Shown here in pieces: positions 49,431 through 58,900 of a DNA stretch of 64,000 nucleotides. The position numbers and the translations under genes were made by a program. Each line of letters starts with the position of its first letter. Position 1 is the first letter of the stretch. This DNA comes from Streptomyces chromofuscus (lineage in GTDB: Bacteria; Actinomycetota; Actinomycetes; Streptomycetales; Streptomycetaceae): contig NZ_CP063374.1 in the NCBI RefSeq assembly GCF_015160875.1, positions 1,550,001 through 1,614,000 on the forward strand. The letters run 5' to 3'. The notes beneath the pieces are model-generated. The model saw only the letters and a program-made list of their open reading frames with translations, made no database searches and was not told the origin of the DNA.

Positions 49431-50476
49431 AGTGTCTGCTCCTGCCTGTCGTGTCCGTCGGGGCCCGGGACGACCGTCCCGGTCACCTCCGCCTCGATCC
49501 CGTCGTACGCCGCCAGCGCCTCGCGGGCCGCCTGCCGGGCGCTGTCCGCCAGCTCGCGCGGGGCGACGATCCGCCCGTCGCGGCCGAGGCGCAGGGCGAG
49601 GCGGCGCAGCGACGCCGGGTCGGGTGTGCGCAGGGTGATGCGCAGCCCGCCGTCCGGAAGCTCTTCCGCACTGTCGTGCGGGTAGTATTCGGCGACCCAG
49701 CGACCGCCGGGACCGACCTCGACGACGACCTCCGGGTCCTCGGCCGCGGGCTGCACCAGCCCTTCGGACAGGTCCCGCAGCTCGATCTCGGGCGGGGCGG
49801 ACGGCTCGTCGAGGACCTTGATCTCGGCGACCCGGTCGAGCCGGAAGGTGCGGCGCGCCTCGGAGCGGCGGCACCAGGCCTCGACGTAGGTGTGCCCGAC
49901 GCTGACCAGGCGGATCGGGTCGACCTCGCGTTCGGTGACCTCGTCGCGGGCCGGTGAGTAGTAGCGGATCCACAGCCGGCGGCGTTCCGAGATCGCCCGG
50001 TCGACGTCGGCGAAGACGCCGCCCTCGGACTCGAAGGTCACCGACAGCCGGGAGCTGGCGCCGGCCGCCTCGCCGGCCGCGGCCTCCACCTTGGCGGTGG
50101 CGCGCAGCAACGCCTGCCGGTCGCTTTCGCGCAGCCCGGGCAGGGTGGACACGGCCCGCGCGGCGACCAGCAGGGCGGTCGCCTCGTCGGCGGCGAGGCG
50201 CAGCGGCTCGGCCGCCTCCGCCCCCAGGGCGGCGGGGTTGTGCCACCAGATGCGCTCGCCGTCGGTGTCGATGTCGAGCAGGTCGCCGCCGCGGAAGCTG
50301 GTGCCGCACATCGGCAGCACGTCGAGGTCGGAGACCAGCTCGTCCTCCGTGATGCCGAACGCGCGGGCGACGTCCTCCACCCGGGCGCCGGGGCGCTCCC
50401 TGAGATACGTCACCAGGGAGAGCATCCGCCGGGTCTGGTCGATGGCGTTCGCGGGCCTTGTCGGTTTGCCGGCCAC
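49427..50476 (-). CDS. pafC: WYL-domain transcriptional regulator PafC
   Basis: A 349-residue protein: N-terminal HTH (NAIDQTRRMLSLVTYLRERP, then GARVEDVARAFGITEDELVS), and a C-terminal WYL domain (SVTFESEGGVFADVDRAISE, RRLWIRYYSPARDEVTEREV, DPIRLVSVGHTYVEAWCRRS). PafB and PafC form a heterodimer that activates DNA-damage genes in mycobacteria and is encoded near pafA. It lies downstream of pafB, with 19 bases between, and translationally couples to the zinc-ribbon gene. GTG 50476 is chosen; an earlier in-frame ATG would overlap pafB. Confidence 0.9.
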   Translation of the reverse strand: MAGKPTRPANAIDQTRRMLSLVTYLRERPGARVEDVARAFGITEDELVSDLDVLPMCGTSFRGGDLLDIDTDGERIWWHNPAALGAEAAEPLRLAADEATALLVAARAVSTLPGLRESDRQALLRATAKVEAAAGEAAGASSRLSVTFESEGGVFADVDRAISERRRLWIRYYSPARDEVTEREVDPIRLVSVGHTYVEAWCRRSEARRTFRLDRVAEIKVLDEPSAPPEIELRDLSEGLVQPAAEDPEVVVEVGPGGRWVAEYYPHDSAEELPDGGLRITLRTPDPASLRRLALRLGRDGRIVAPRELADSARQAAREALAAYDGIEAEVTGTVVPGPDGHDRQEQTL

Positions 50477-50495
50477 TGTCTTCTTCCGCTCCCCC

Positions 50496-51449
50496 TCAGC
50501 CCTTGGCCACGGCACGCAGCCGGTCCACCACGTCGGCCCGCAGCTCCGCGGGCTCCAGGACCACCACGTCCGGCCCGAACTCCACCAGCCAGGCGTCCAG
50601 CCCGTGGCCGTACGGAATCTCCAACTCGTCCCAGCCGCCGCCGAGTTCCCGGACGGCGGTGGCCTTCGCCCGCAGGGGGTACCCGGCGCCGGAGCGCAGC
50701 CGGATCCGCGCGCTGCGGTCGGCGGTCTCCCCGGCCCACCCGGCGACGGTCTCCCGCACGGTGACCACGTCGGGGACGGGCGCGGTGTACCGGCCGCTGC
50801 GGCTGCGCACCCTGCCGGTGATCCGGGACAGCCGGAAGACGCGCTCGGCGCGGCGGTCGCGGTCCCAGCCGGCGAGGTACCAGTGGCCGCGCCAGCACTC
50901 CAGCGCCCACGGCTCCACCTGTCGGGTCTCGGGCTGGGCGGCGTTGGCCTTGCGGTACTCGAAGGCGACCGGGCGGCGGTCGCGGCAGGCCAGCATCAGC
51001 GGCTCGAAGGCGGCCTCGTGCACCGGAATACGCGGCTCCAGGGCGCCGTGGGCCTCGTAGGGGTCGACGTCCTCGGGGAGGCCGGCGGCCCGCAGCTTCT
51101 GCAGGGCGCCGCTGGCCGCGCCGGCGAGCCGGGCCTGCTGCCAGACCTTCGCCGCCAGGCCCAGGGCCGCGGCCTCCTCGGCGTCCAGGGTGATGGGCGG
51201 GAGACGGTTGCTGTCGCGGCGGGCGAGGTAGCCGACCTCACCGTCGAGGTTCTCCACGGTCTCGATGACCAGCCCGAGCTCGCGCAGGTCGTCCTTGTCC
51301 CGCTCGAACATCCGGTTGAAGGAGTCGTCGCTGCCCGCTTCGAGATAGGCCTCGATGGATTCTCGAAGCTCGCGCTTGCTGAGCGGACGGCGCGTTCCCA
51401 GCAGACACAGCGCCAGGTTCATCAGCCGCTCGGCCTTGGCAATGGCCAT
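50496..51449 (-). CDS. pafB: WYL-domain transcriptional regulator PafB
   Basis: A 317-residue partner of PafC: MAIAKAERLMNLALCLLGTR, RPLSKRELRESIEAYLEAGS and DDSFNRMFERDKDDLRELGL form the HTH. The WYL domain contains CRDRRPVAFEYRKANAAQPE and TRQVEPWALECWRGHWYLAG (WYL). The N-terminal extension of 27 residues seen from an earlier start is not supported. It is the first gene of the pafBC unit and is separated from the FKBP gene by a terminator. Confidence 0.9.
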   Translation of the reverse strand: MAIAKAERLMNLALCLLGTRRPLSKRELRESIEAYLEAGSDDSFNRMFERDKDDLRELGLVIETVENLDGEVGYLARRDSNRLPPITLDAEEAAALGLAAKVWQQARLAGAASGALQKLRAAGLPEDVDPYEAHGALEPRIPVHEAAFEPLMLACRDRRPVAFEYRKANAAQPETRQVEPWALECWRGHWYLAGWDRDRRAERVFRLSRITGRVRSRSGRYTAPVPDVVTVRETVAGWAGETADRSARIRLRSGAGYPLRAKATAVRELGGGWDELEIPYGHGLDAWLVEFGPDVVVLEPAELRADVVDRLRAVAKG

Positions 51450-51522
51450 CGACGCCCTTCGCCTCCCTTTGGTGCTCCCGACCGATGACCGTACCGCTCC
51501 GCGGGGCCGTGGCAAAAGCCGA

Positions 51523-51550
51523 GGGCCCACGCCCGAACAGGCATGGGCCC
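51523..51550 (-). terminator. Terminator hairpin after the cytoplasmic FKBP gene
   Basis: GGGCCCACGCC (51523-51533) pairs with GGCATGGGCCC (51540-51550), 10 of 11 bases, with a 6-base loop. It ends the isomerase transcript and separates it from pafBC. Confidence 0.6.
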
Positions 51551-51577
51551 CAGGTGATCGGCTCCGGTCGGTCCCGC

Positions 51578-51949
51578 TCAGACGCCGAGCAGGTCGACCA
51601 CGAAGATCAGCGTCTCGCCGGGCTTGATCGCCGGGGTCGGGCTCTGGTTGCCGTAGGCGAGGTGCGCGGGGATGGTCAGCTGGCGGCGGCCGCCGACCTT
51701 CATGCCCTGCACGCCCTGGTCCCAGCCCTTGATGACGCGGCCGCCGCCGAGCGGGAAGCGGAACGGCGTGCCCCGGTTCCAGCTGGCGTCGAACTCCTCG
51801 CCCGTGCTGAAGGCGACACCGACGTAGTGCACGGTGACCGTCTGGCCGGCCTGCGCCACCGGGCCGTCGCCTTCCCAGATGTCCTTGATCTCGAGGTCCG
51901 CCGGGGGCTCGCCGCCCGGGAAGTCGATCTCGGGCTTGTCGATGCTCAC
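51578..51949 (-). CDS. Cytoplasmic FKBP-type peptidyl-prolyl isomerase
   Basis: A 123-residue single FKBP domain: LEIKDIWEGDGPVAQAGQTV, TVHYVGVAFSTGEEFDASWN, PFRFPLGGGRVIKGWDQGVQ, MKVGGRRQLTIPAHLAYGNQ and IKPGETLIFVVDLLGV. The active-site aromatic and Asp residues of FKBPs are present. It accelerates proline isomerisation during protein folding. GTG 51949 has AGGAGCAG upstream. It lies between the FKBP lipoprotein and pafB. Confidence 0.94.
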   Translation of the reverse strand: MSIDKPEIDFPGGEPPADLEIKDIWEGDGPVAQAGQTVTVHYVGVAFSTGEEFDASWNRGTPFRFPLGGGRVIKGWDQGVQGMKVGGRRQLTIPAHLAYGNQSPTPAIKPGETLIFVVDLLGV

Positions 51950-52010
51950 GTCTTCTGCTCCTGCTTGTCTGTGGAAAGGGCGAACACGCACAGTCTTACA
52001 CTTTCGGCGA

Positions 52011-53012
52011 TCACATCTTCGCCAGGATGTCGACCGAGAAGACGAGCGTGGAGTCCTTCTCGATGCCGCTGCCCTGCGGCGGGTTGTCGCCGTACCCGAG
52101 CTCCGGCGGGATGACGATCAGGACGCGGCTGCCGACCTTCTTGCCGGTCAGGCCCTGTGCCCAGCCCTTGACGACCTGCTGGAGGGAGAACGACGTCAGC
52201 GCCTTGCGGCTGTACGAGGAGTCGAACTCCTTGCCGGTGTCCCAGAGCACGCCCTTGTACTGCACGAGCACGGTGCTGTCGGCGCCGACCTCCTCGCCGT
52301 CGCCCTCGATGACGTAGTTCGCCACCAGATCGGTCGGGGCGTCGGTGCCGGGGATCTCGATGGAGGGCGCCTTGCCGTCGGTGTTGGTGCCGACCTTGGG
52401 CAGGTTCGCGTCGTCCTGCGGGACGTCGGTGCCCTTGGCGGAGCTGTTGGCGTTGTACGTGCCCTCGATGTCGACGACGAAGACGAGCGTGTCGGTGCCC
52501 TTGATGCCCGCCTGGGCGTTGCCCTGCTGGCCGTAGCCCAAGGTGGGCGGCACGGCCATCTGGACGCGGCTGCCGGTCTTCTTGCCGGTCAGCGCGTAGC
52601 GCCAGCCGTCGATGATGCTGCCCTGGCTGAGCTGGATGAGCAGCGGAGTCCCGCGGTCGTAGGAGTTGTCGAACACCTTCGCGGTGGCCCAGATCTGGCC
52701 CAGGTAGTTGGCCACGATGTAGTCGTTCTCCGCGACCGTACGGCCGCCGCCCGCGATGACGGTCTTCACGGCCAGGTCCTTCGACGGCTCGCCGCTGCCC
52801 TTGGCCACCGTGGGCTTCTCGCCGAACTTGACGCCCGCGGTGATCGCGGGCAGCGGGCCGTCGACGATCTTCGGCGCCGGCGAGGCGGAGGCGGCGGGGT
52901 CCGAGGGCGACGCGGTGTCGCTGGCCTTGCCGGAGTCGGATCCTTCGTCGCCGCATGCGGCGAGCGTGACCAGTCCGGCGGGAACGGCGATGAGGAGTGA
53001 GCGTCGGCGCAC
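52011..53012 (-). CDS. FKBP-type isomerase lipoprotein with two FKBP domains
   Basis: A 333-residue protein. The lipobox LVTLAACGDEG after MRRRSLLIAVPAG indicates a membrane lipoprotein. After an Ala/Ser/Pro-rich linker there are two FKBP domains in tandem: the first at about residues 80-190 (YIVANYLGQIWATAKVFDNS, MAVPPTLGYGQQGNAQAGIK) and the second at about 220-333 (TVLVQYKGVLWDTGKEFDSS, IVIPPELGYGDNPPQGSGIE). It acts on exported proteins outside the membrane. It is 61 bases upstream of the cytoplasmic FKBP gene. Start GTG 53012. Confidence 0.92.
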   Translation of the reverse strand: MRRRSLLIAVPAGLVTLAACGDEGSDSGKASDTASPSDPAASASPAPKIVDGPLPAITAGVKFGEKPTVAKGSGEPSKDLAVKTVIAGGGRTVAENDYIVANYLGQIWATAKVFDNSYDRGTPLLIQLSQGSIIDGWRYALTGKKTGSRVQMAVPPTLGYGQQGNAQAGIKGTDTLVFVVDIEGTYNANSSAKGTDVPQDDANLPKVGTNTDGKAPSIEIPGTDAPTDLVANYVIEGDGEEVGADSTVLVQYKGVLWDTGKEFDSSYSRKALTSFSLQQVVKGWAQGLTGKKVGSRVLIVIPPELGYGDNPPQGSGIEKDSTLVFSVDILAKM

Positions 53013-53076
53013 GGTGAGGGCCTCGTAATCGGTCGATCTTGATTGATGGCGTGCGCGCAACTCTACGGCGTGAGAA

Positions 53077-53103
53077 GGCGCCGTACGGGAAACGTACGGC
53101 GCC
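53077..53103 (-). terminator. Terminator hairpin after pafA
   Basis: GGCGCCGTACG (53077-53087) and CGTACGGCGCC (53093-53103) pair perfectly over 11 bp with a GGAAA loop, about 35 bases past the pafA stop. Confidence 0.75.
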
Positions 53104-53137
53104 CGTGTGGCGTTCCGCTTCACTCGAAACGCATGGC

Positions 53138-54499
53138 TCACATACCGGCGATCAGTTTCTCCACCCGGTCGTCCACCGAACGGAACGGGTCCTTGCACAG
53201 GACCGTGCGCTGGGCCTGGTCGTTGAGCTTGAGGTGGACCCAGTCCACGGTGAAGTCCCGGCGCTGTTCCTGCGCCCGCCGGATGAAGTCGCCGCGCAGC
53301 CGGGCCCGAGTGGTCTGCGGCGGGACCGACTTGCCCTCGAAGATCTTCAAGTCGTTGCAGATCCGGGCGGCTTGGCCCTTTTTCTCCAGCAGGTAGTACA
53401 GGCCCCGGCGGCGGTGGATGTCGTGGTAGGCGAGGTCTATCTGGGCGACCCGCGGATGCGACATGGTCATGTTGTGCTTGGCCCGGTACCGCTCGATGAG
53501 CTTGTACTTCATGACCCAGTCGATCTCGGTGTCGATCCGGTCCAGGTCCTCGGCCTCGATCGCGTCGAGCGCCCGGCCCCACAGCTCCAGCACCTGCTCC
53601 ACGACGCCGGTGCGGATGCCGCGCCGCTCGCAGAAGTCGACGGCCTTCTCGAAGTACTCGCGCTGCACCTCCAGCGCCGAGGCCTCCCGGCCGCTCGCCA
53701 GGCGCACCTTGCGCCGGCCCGTTATGTCGTGGCTGACCTCGCGGATCGCCCGGATGGGGTTCTCCAGGGTGAGGTCGCGCATCACCGTGCCCGCCTCGAT
53801 CATGCGCAGCACCAGGTCGGTGGCGCCGACCTTGAGCAGCATGGTCGTCTCGGACATGTTCGAGTCGCCGACGATGACGTGCAGCCTGCGGTAGCGCTCG
53901 GCGTCCGCGTGCGGTTCGTCGCGGGTGTTGATGATGGGCCGGGAGCGGGTCGTCGCCGAGGAGACGCCCTCCCAGATGTGCTCGGCGCGCTGGCTGACGC
54001 AGTAGACGGCGCCGCGCGGTGTCTGCAGCACCTTGCCCGCGCCGCACAGCAGCTGCCGGGTGACCAGGAACGGGATGAGGATGTCCGCGAGCCGGGAGAA
54101 CTCCCCGTGCCGGGCCACCAGATAGTTCTCGTGGCAGCCGTAGGAGTTGCCGGCGGAGTCGGTGTTGTTCTTGAAGAGGTAGACGTCGCCCGCGATTCCC
54201 TCCTCGTGCAGGCGTCGTTCCGCGTCCACCAGGAGGCCTTCGAGAATGCGCTCTCCGGCCTTGTCGTGGGTGACCAGCTCGATCACGTTGTCACATTCGG
54301 GTGTCGCGTATTCCGGGTGGGAGCCCACATCGAGATACAGGCGGGCGCCGTTCCGCAGAAACACATTGCTGCTGCGGCCCCATGACACGACACGGCGGAA
54401 GAGGTACCGCGCCACCTCGTCAGGCGACAGACGGCGCTGTCCCCTGAACGTGCACGTGACGCCGTACTCGTTCTCCAGCCCGAAAATGCGGCGGTCCAT
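53138..54499 (-). CDS. pafA: Pup-protein ligase PafA
   Basis: A 453-residue PafA. It starts [20 protein letters not shown], with the Glu of NEYG and the Asp-containing [20 protein letters not shown] at the ATP and metal site. It also has [40 protein letters not shown] and [20 protein letters not shown]. It joins the C-terminal Glu of deamidated Pup to target lysines. It resembles Dop in fold, but lacks the insert near the N-terminus. It lies a gene away from the proteasome genes. Confidence 0.96.
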   Translation of the reverse strand: MDRRIFGLENEYGVTCTFRGQRRLSPDEVARYLFRRVVSWGRSSNVFLRNGARLYLDVGSHPEYATPECDNVIELVTHDKAGERILEGLLVDAERRLHEEGIAGDVYLFKNNTDSAGNSYGCHENYLVARHGEFSRLADILIPFLVTRQLLCGAGKVLQTPRGAVYCVSQRAEHIWEGVSSATTRSRPIINTRDEPHADAERYRRLHVIVGDSNMSETTMLLKVGATDLVLRMIEAGTVMRDLTLENPIRAIREVSHDITGRRKVRLASGREASALEVQREYFEKAVDFCERRGIRTGVVEQVLELWGRALDAIEAEDLDRIDTEIDWVMKYKLIERYRAKHNMTMSHPRVAQIDLAYHDIHRRRGLYYLLEKKGQAARICNDLKIFEGKSVPPQTTRARLRGDFIRRAQEQRRDFTVDWVHLKLNDQAQRTVLCKDPFRSVDDRVEKLIAGM

Positions 54500-54508
54500 G
54501 ACTGAACA

Positions 54509-55768
54509 TTACGCCCGATCCCCTGAACTGAAACGGGGTTCGGCAGCACGATTTGGATCATTTTCCGATGAAGCCGCAACGACCGCTGTTCTGGCGGGAG
54601 CTGCCAGTACCCGCCCCGTGGCCAGCAGAACCAGCAGCGACACGGCCCCCGCCGCGCTCGGCACGGCGAAGCCCCACAGGGCCCCGCCCCGCTCGACGAC
54701 CGGCCCCGCCAGCCCCGTTCCGACGGACGCGCCCACGGTGAACGTCGTCACAAGCCAGGAGAACGCCTCGGTGACGGTCCCTCGCGGAGCGTGCCGGTCG
54801 ACGATGACGAACGCGCATGCGATGGCGGGTGCGAGGAAGACACCGGCCAGCGCGGTCAGGGCCGTCATCGCCACCGGCCCCGGCATCAGCGTCGGCGGCA
54901 GATAACAGACCGCCAGAAGTGCGACCAGCACCCGAAGTCGCCGCTCGGGTGCGCCGGCCCACTGCCGCGCCCCGTAGCCGACGCCCCCGACCAGCGCGCC
55001 GAGCCCCAGGGCCGCCAGCAGCCAGCCGTACACCGCGTCACCGCCGCGGTCGTCCGCGTAGGACACGGCGGCGACGGTGATGGAGCCCAGCGCGACGCCC
55101 ACGAACAGGAACGCCGCCAGCAGGGCGAGCAGTCCCGGCGAGCGCAGCGCGCCCAGCCAGTGGGCCTCGCGCGGCGCCGACCGCCAGGCCCGCGACGGCG
55201 GCGACAGGACCACGGAGAGCGCGCCGAGGACCCCGACGACGTTCAGCACCAGCAGCGCGGCCTGCGCCGACCACAGCGACACGCAGAGCGTCACCAGCAG
55301 CGGCCCGACCGTGAACATCACCTCCTGCGCCACCGCGTCCATGGCGTACGCCGTGTGCACCTGGTCCTCCCGGCGCAGCACCGACGGCCACAGGGCGCGC
55401 AGACCGCCCTCCAGGGGCGGCGTGAACAGTCCGGCGGCGGCGACCGCTGCGTAGGAGAGCGCCGGCGCCTCGGTGCCGCTGAAGGCGAAGACGGCCATGG
55501 CGAGCGCCGACAGCACCGCCGCGGGCAGCTGGACCCGCGGCTGACCGTGCAGGTCGACCAGCCGTCCGAGCAGGGGCTGACCTGCCGCGTTGGCGACTCC
55601 GTAGACGGCCGCCAGGGCCCCGGCCAGGCTGTAGGAGCCGCCCTCGGCGCGGACGAACAGCACGATCGCGATCGCGGCGGTGGCGTTGGGCAGCCGCCCC
55701 ACGAGCGTGCCGGTGAGCAGTCTCGCGGCGTGTCTCGTCCTGAGGATCTCCGCGTATCCCGCGGCCAT
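54509..55768 (-). CDS. MFS transporter
   Basis: A 419-residue major facilitator with about 12 helices. It begins MAAGYAEILRTRHAARLLTG; GGAGGGG precedes this ATG, better than an earlier in-frame start. The A motif region LLGRLVDLHGQPRVQLPAAV is present. Substrate unknown. It is divergent from a LacI regulator gene, which probably controls it, and it separates pafA from the proteasome genes. Confidence 0.85.
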   Translation of the reverse strand: MAAGYAEILRTRHAARLLTGTLVGRLPNATAAIAIVLFVRAEGGSYSLAGALAAVYGVANAAGQPLLGRLVDLHGQPRVQLPAAVLSALAMAVFAFSGTEAPALSYAAVAAAGLFTPPLEGGLRALWPSVLRREDQVHTAYAMDAVAQEVMFTVGPLLVTLCVSLWSAQAALLVLNVVGVLGALSVVLSPPSRAWRSAPREAHWLGALRSPGLLALLAAFLFVGVALGSITVAAVSYADDRGGDAVYGWLLAALGLGALVGGVGYGARQWAGAPERRLRVLVALLAVCYLPPTLMPGPVAMTALTALAGVFLAPAIACAFVIVDRHAPRGTVTEAFSWLVTTFTVGASVGTGLAGPVVERGGALWGFAVPSAAGAVSLLVLLATGRVLAAPARTAVVAASSENDPNRAAEPRFSSGDRA

Positions 55769-55794
55769 GTCCTGCCCCTCCGCCGAAGAAGTTT

Positions 55795-55821
55795 TACGTA
55801 TAACGTCCACTGCCATACGTA
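55795..55821. promoter_or_regulatory. Inverted repeat in the MFS/LacI divergent promoter region
   Basis: TACGTAT (55795-55801) and ATACGTA (55815-55821) are inverted copies 13 bases apart, located between the divergent starts. A LacI regulator usually binds such palindromes, so this is a candidate operator. Confidence 0.4.
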
Positions 55822-55884
55822 CCATGTGCGCTGTTCACCCGTCCAGGCGGAGCCCGGACCCCATACGACGAAGGAGCAGCCCGA

Positions 55885-56895
55885 GTGGCACGATCCGGCA
55901 CCCGCCCCACCAGCCGGGACGTCGCCGAGGCCGCCGGGGTCTCGCAGGCCGCCGTCTCCCTCGTGCTGGGCGGGAAGTGGCGCGGCCGCGTCTCCGAGGC
56001 GACCGCCGAACGGGTCCGGGAGGCCGCCCGCGACCTGGGCTACCGCCCCAACCTGGCCGCCCGCAACCTGCGCCTCGGACGCACGCGCACGGTCCTGCTG
56101 GTGGTCCCCGCCCTCACCACGGAGTTCTTCGGGGGCGTCTACACCGGCGCCGCGCGGGTCGCCGCCGAGCACGGCTTCGGCGTGGTGCTCTACCCCTCCC
56201 CCGAGGGCGTCGGGCCCGCCCGTGACCCCTTCGCGTCCGCCCAGGCAGCCCTGGACGGCGTCATCGCGTCCTCCATGGCCGCCGATGCCCTCACGGCCAT
56301 CCGCGGCGACCAGCTGCCGCTGGTGATGCTCGACAGCGACCCGGCGGGCAGCCTGGGCGCGGCGACGGTCAACCTGGACATCGCCGACGGCGTCCGCCAG
56401 GTGGCCGAGCATCTGCTGGGCCTTGGCCACCGCCGCTTCCTGCACCTGGCGGCCGACGTCCCCTCCTGGACCTTCGAGGTGCGCGCCTGGGAGCTCGCCG
56501 CGCGCGTGGGGGCCGTGCCGGGCACGACCGTGCACACGGCGCGCGCGCCCATGTCCATCGACGGCGCCCTGAGCGCCGCCGAGGCCGCGCTCGGGCGCCA
56601 CCGGGCCACCGCGGTCGTCTGCGACGACGACAAGCTCGCGGCCGGCGTGTACAAGGCCGTCCGGCGCCTCGGCCTGCGCGTCCCCGACGACGTCTCCGTC
56701 ACCGGCCTCGACGACCTCGCCCTGGCCACCGCGCTCGACCCGGAGCTGACGACCGTGCGTCTGGACGCCGAGCTGTTCGGGGAGCGTGGCATGCGGGCCC
56801 TGCTGGCGGTCCTGGAGGGCCGGGAGCCGGACCGCGGTGACATCCCGGTCGAACTGGTCGTACGGGCCTCCACGGCGCCGCCACCGGCGCCCTGA
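55885..56895 (+). CDS. LacI-family transcriptional regulator
   Basis: A 336-residue LacI protein: HTH TSRDVAEAAGVSQAAVSLVL, hinge GYRPNLAARNLRLGRTRTVL, and a sugar-binding-like effector domain (ETFLLVVPALTTEFFGGVYT-like core VVPALTTEFFGGVYTGAARV ... SVTGLDDLALATALDPELTT). It should sense a small ligand and control the MFS gene. GTG start with AAGGAG upstream. It is convergent with prcA; a perfect hairpin lies between. Confidence 0.9.
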   Translation: MARSGTRPTSRDVAEAAGVSQAAVSLVLGGKWRGRVSEATAERVREAARDLGYRPNLAARNLRLGRTRTVLLVVPALTTEFFGGVYTGAARVAAEHGFGVVLYPSPEGVGPARDPFASAQAALDGVIASSMAADALTAIRGDQLPLVMLDSDPAGSLGAATVNLDIADGVRQVAEHLLGLGHRRFLHLAADVPSWTFEVRAWELAARVGAVPGTTVHTARAPMSIDGALSAAEAALGRHRATAVVCDDDKLAAGVYKAVRRLGLRVPDDVSVTGLDDLALATALDPELTTVRLDAELFGERGMRALLAVLEGREPDRGDIPVELVVRASTAPPPAP

Positions 56896-56900
56896 ACGGC

Positions 56901-56932
56901 GGATGCCCCGGCCGTCGACGGCCGGGGCATCC
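56901..56932. terminator. Bidirectional terminator between the LacI and prcA genes
   Basis: A perfect 32-base palindrome (GGATGCCCCGGCCGTC and its complement) between two converging genes, 5 bases past the LacI stop. Confidence 0.8.
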
Positions 56933-56964
56933 GGAGAGGAGTCGGTGGGCGTCGGGCGGTGGGC

Positions 56965-57714
56965 CTACTCGTCCTCGGTGGTCTCGTCCTCGGCGTCCGT
57001 GGCGGACGACGCGCCGTCCGCGTCCAGCAGCCGGGCGAGCTGGCGGCCGGTGATCCGCTTGAACTTGCGCTTCTGCGGGCGCGTCCGGTCCAGCACCGCC
57101 ACCTCGAGGCGCTCGGCGGGGATCTCCCGCTGGCTGCCGTTGGTGTCACGGGACAGGGCCTGCACGGCCAGCTTCAGCGCCTCGGCGAGGGTCATGCCGT
57201 CCTGGTGGCGCTGGTCCAGGTAGCTGCTGATCTGCTCGGCGTTGCCGCCGACCGCGACCGAGCCGTGCTCGTCCACGATCGAGCCGTCGTGCGGCAGCCG
57301 GTAGATCTGGTCTCCCTCGGGCGTCTCCCCCACCTCGGCGACGACCAGCTCCACCTCGTAGGGCTTCTCGGCCGCGCTGGAGAAGATCGTGCCCAGCGTC
57401 TGGGCGTAGACGTTGGCGAGGCCGCGGGCGGTCACGTCGTCGCGGTCGTAGGTGTAACCGCGCAGGTCGGCGTAGCGGACGCCACCGATGCGGAGGTTTT
57501 CGTACTCGTTGTACTTGCCGGCGGCGGCGAAGCCGATCCGGTCGTAGATCTCGCTGAACTTGTGCAGCGCGCGGGACGGGTTCTCACCGACGAACACGAT
57601 GCCGTCGGCGTACTGCAGCACGACCAGGCTGCGGCCCCGGGCGATGCCCTTGCGGGCGTACTCCGCCCGGTCGGCCATCGCCTGCTGAGGTGAGACATAG
57701 AACGGCGTCGACAC
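56965..57714 (-). CDS. prcA: 20S proteasome alpha subunit PrcA
   Basis: A 249-residue alpha subunit: [60 protein letters not shown] and [20 protein letters not shown]. The N-terminal helix gates the chamber in family models. It has a long charged C-terminal tail ([19 protein letters not shown]). It forms the outer rings of the 20S core and docks the Arc ATPase. It is 61 bases downstream of prcB on the same strand. Start GTG. Confidence 0.96.
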   Translation of the reverse strand: MSTPFYVSPQQAMADRAEYARKGIARGRSLVVLQYADGIVFVGENPSRALHKFSEIYDRIGFAAAGKYNEYENLRIGGVRYADLRGYTYDRDDVTARGLANVYAQTLGTIFSSAAEKPYEVELVVAEVGETPEGDQIYRLPHDGSIVDEHGSVAVGGNAEQISSYLDQRHQDGMTLAEALKLAVQALSRDTNGSQREIPAERLEVAVLDRTRPQKRKFKRITGRQLARLLDADGASSATDAEDETTEDE

Positions 57715-57775
57715 CGGTTATCCGTCCCTTTCTGTCGAAGTCACTGGATCACCCTCGTTCAATGACGGCCGCCGG

Positions 57776-58621
57776 CTACAGCAGCGCGGCCCGCGGGCCG
57801 TCGGGCTGCTCCAGCCGCCGCTCGAGGATCGAGCGGGCGATCTCGGAGGCCTCGTCCTCGGTGAGCCGGCGGAAGCCGTCCTCGGTGATCACGGTGACGA
57901 TCGGGTAGATCCGGCGGGCGACATCGGGACCGCCGGTCGCCGAGTCGTCGTCTGCCGCGTCGTACAGGGCCTGCACCACGAGGGTCGTGGCCTGGTCCTC
58001 GGTCAGGTCGGCCCGGAAGAGCTTCTTCATGGCGCCGCGCGCGAAGATCGAGCCGGAGCCCGTGGCCGCGTAGCCCTGCTCCTCGGAGCGGCCGCCCGTC
58101 ACGTCGTAGGAGAAGATGCGGCCCTTGCCGCGGTCCACGTCGTAACCGGCGAACAGGGGCACCACGGCCAGGCCCTGCATGGCCATGCCGAGGTTGGAGC
58201 GGATCATCGTCGACAGCCGGTTCGCCTTGCCCTCCAGGGACAGCTGGGCGCCCTCGACCTTCTCGAAGTGCTCCAGCTCCAGCTGGAAGAGCTTGACCAT
58301 CTCGACGGCCAGACCAGCCGTGCCGGCGATGCCGACGGCCGAGTACTCGTCCGCCGGGAAGACCTTCTCGATGTCCCGCTGCGCGATGACGTTGCCCATG
58401 GTGGCGCGGCGGTCACCGGCCAGCACCACGCCGCCGGGGAACGTCGCGGCCACGATCGTGGTGCCGTGCGGCGCCTCGATCACGCCCTGGGTCGGCGGCA
58501 GTTGCCGCTTGCCGGGCAGCAGCTCGGGCTGGTGCTCGGCCAGGAAGTCCATGAAGGAGGAGGACCCAGGCGTCAGGAAGGCAGCTGGTAGACGCCCGGT
58601 GCTACGAGTGTTGGCTTCCAC
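57776..58621 (-). CDS. prcB: 20S proteasome beta subunit PrcB
   Basis: A 281-residue beta subunit. A propeptide of 53 residues ends in PHG, and the catalytic N-terminal Thr is residue 54 in [20 protein letters not shown]. Further motifs are [40 protein letters not shown] and [20 protein letters not shown]. After autocatalysis it forms the two inner proteolytic rings. GTG 58621 follows GGAAGGAA. The 3' end of the decayed endonuclease gene upstream overlaps its first 49 bases, which is unusual. Confidence 0.95.
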   Translation of the reverse strand: MEANTRSTGRLPAAFLTPGSSSFMDFLAEHQPELLPGKRQLPPTQGVIEAPHGTTIVAATFPGGVVLAGDRRATMGNVIAQRDIEKVFPADEYSAVGIAGTAGLAVEMVKLFQLELEHFEKVEGAQLSLEGKANRLSTMIRSNLGMAMQGLAVVPLFAGYDVDRGKGRIFSYDVTGGRSEEQGYAATGSGSIFARGAMKKLFRADLTEDQATTLVVQALYDAADDDSATGGPDVARRIYPIVTVITEDGFRRLTEDEASEIARSILERRLEQPDGPRAALL

Positions 58622-58841
58622 GCGTTTCCTTCCACATAGTCGGCAGCTCGGTTCGCGGCTTCGGGATCGTCCCTCAACAGGCCGAGGCCGGAGTTGCAGT
58701 TGAAGCAAGGTACGCCACGGACCCTACCCGTCCCACGGCAGTGATCCACATGAACGGCGGAAGCCCTCGGTCGAATCACAGCAAGCCGCCGAAGAAGGCT
58801 GCGCACGGCCCGGACCCACCGCACCGTGCGCAGCACCTCAT
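58573..58841 (-). pseudogene. Endonuclease VII-type gene, decayed
   Basis: This gap normally holds a recombination endonuclease VII-type protein in Streptomyces, as I recall. Here the ATG at 58841 opens with MRCCARCGGSGPCAAFFGGL, a plausible first zinc knuckle, and stops 21 codons later at 58776. The C-terminal HNH/zinc part ([40 protein letters not shown]) is in another frame and ends at 58573. The middle of the domain, with its first CXXC, is missing. It could be expressed only as an 87-residue remnant from GTG 58836. The remnant stop lies inside prcB. Confidence 0.65.
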
Positions 58842-58900
58842 CTGCTCGGCCTTGGACGACCCGAACCCCCGCCGGCCTTCGATTCGAAGGATGAGCGCGA

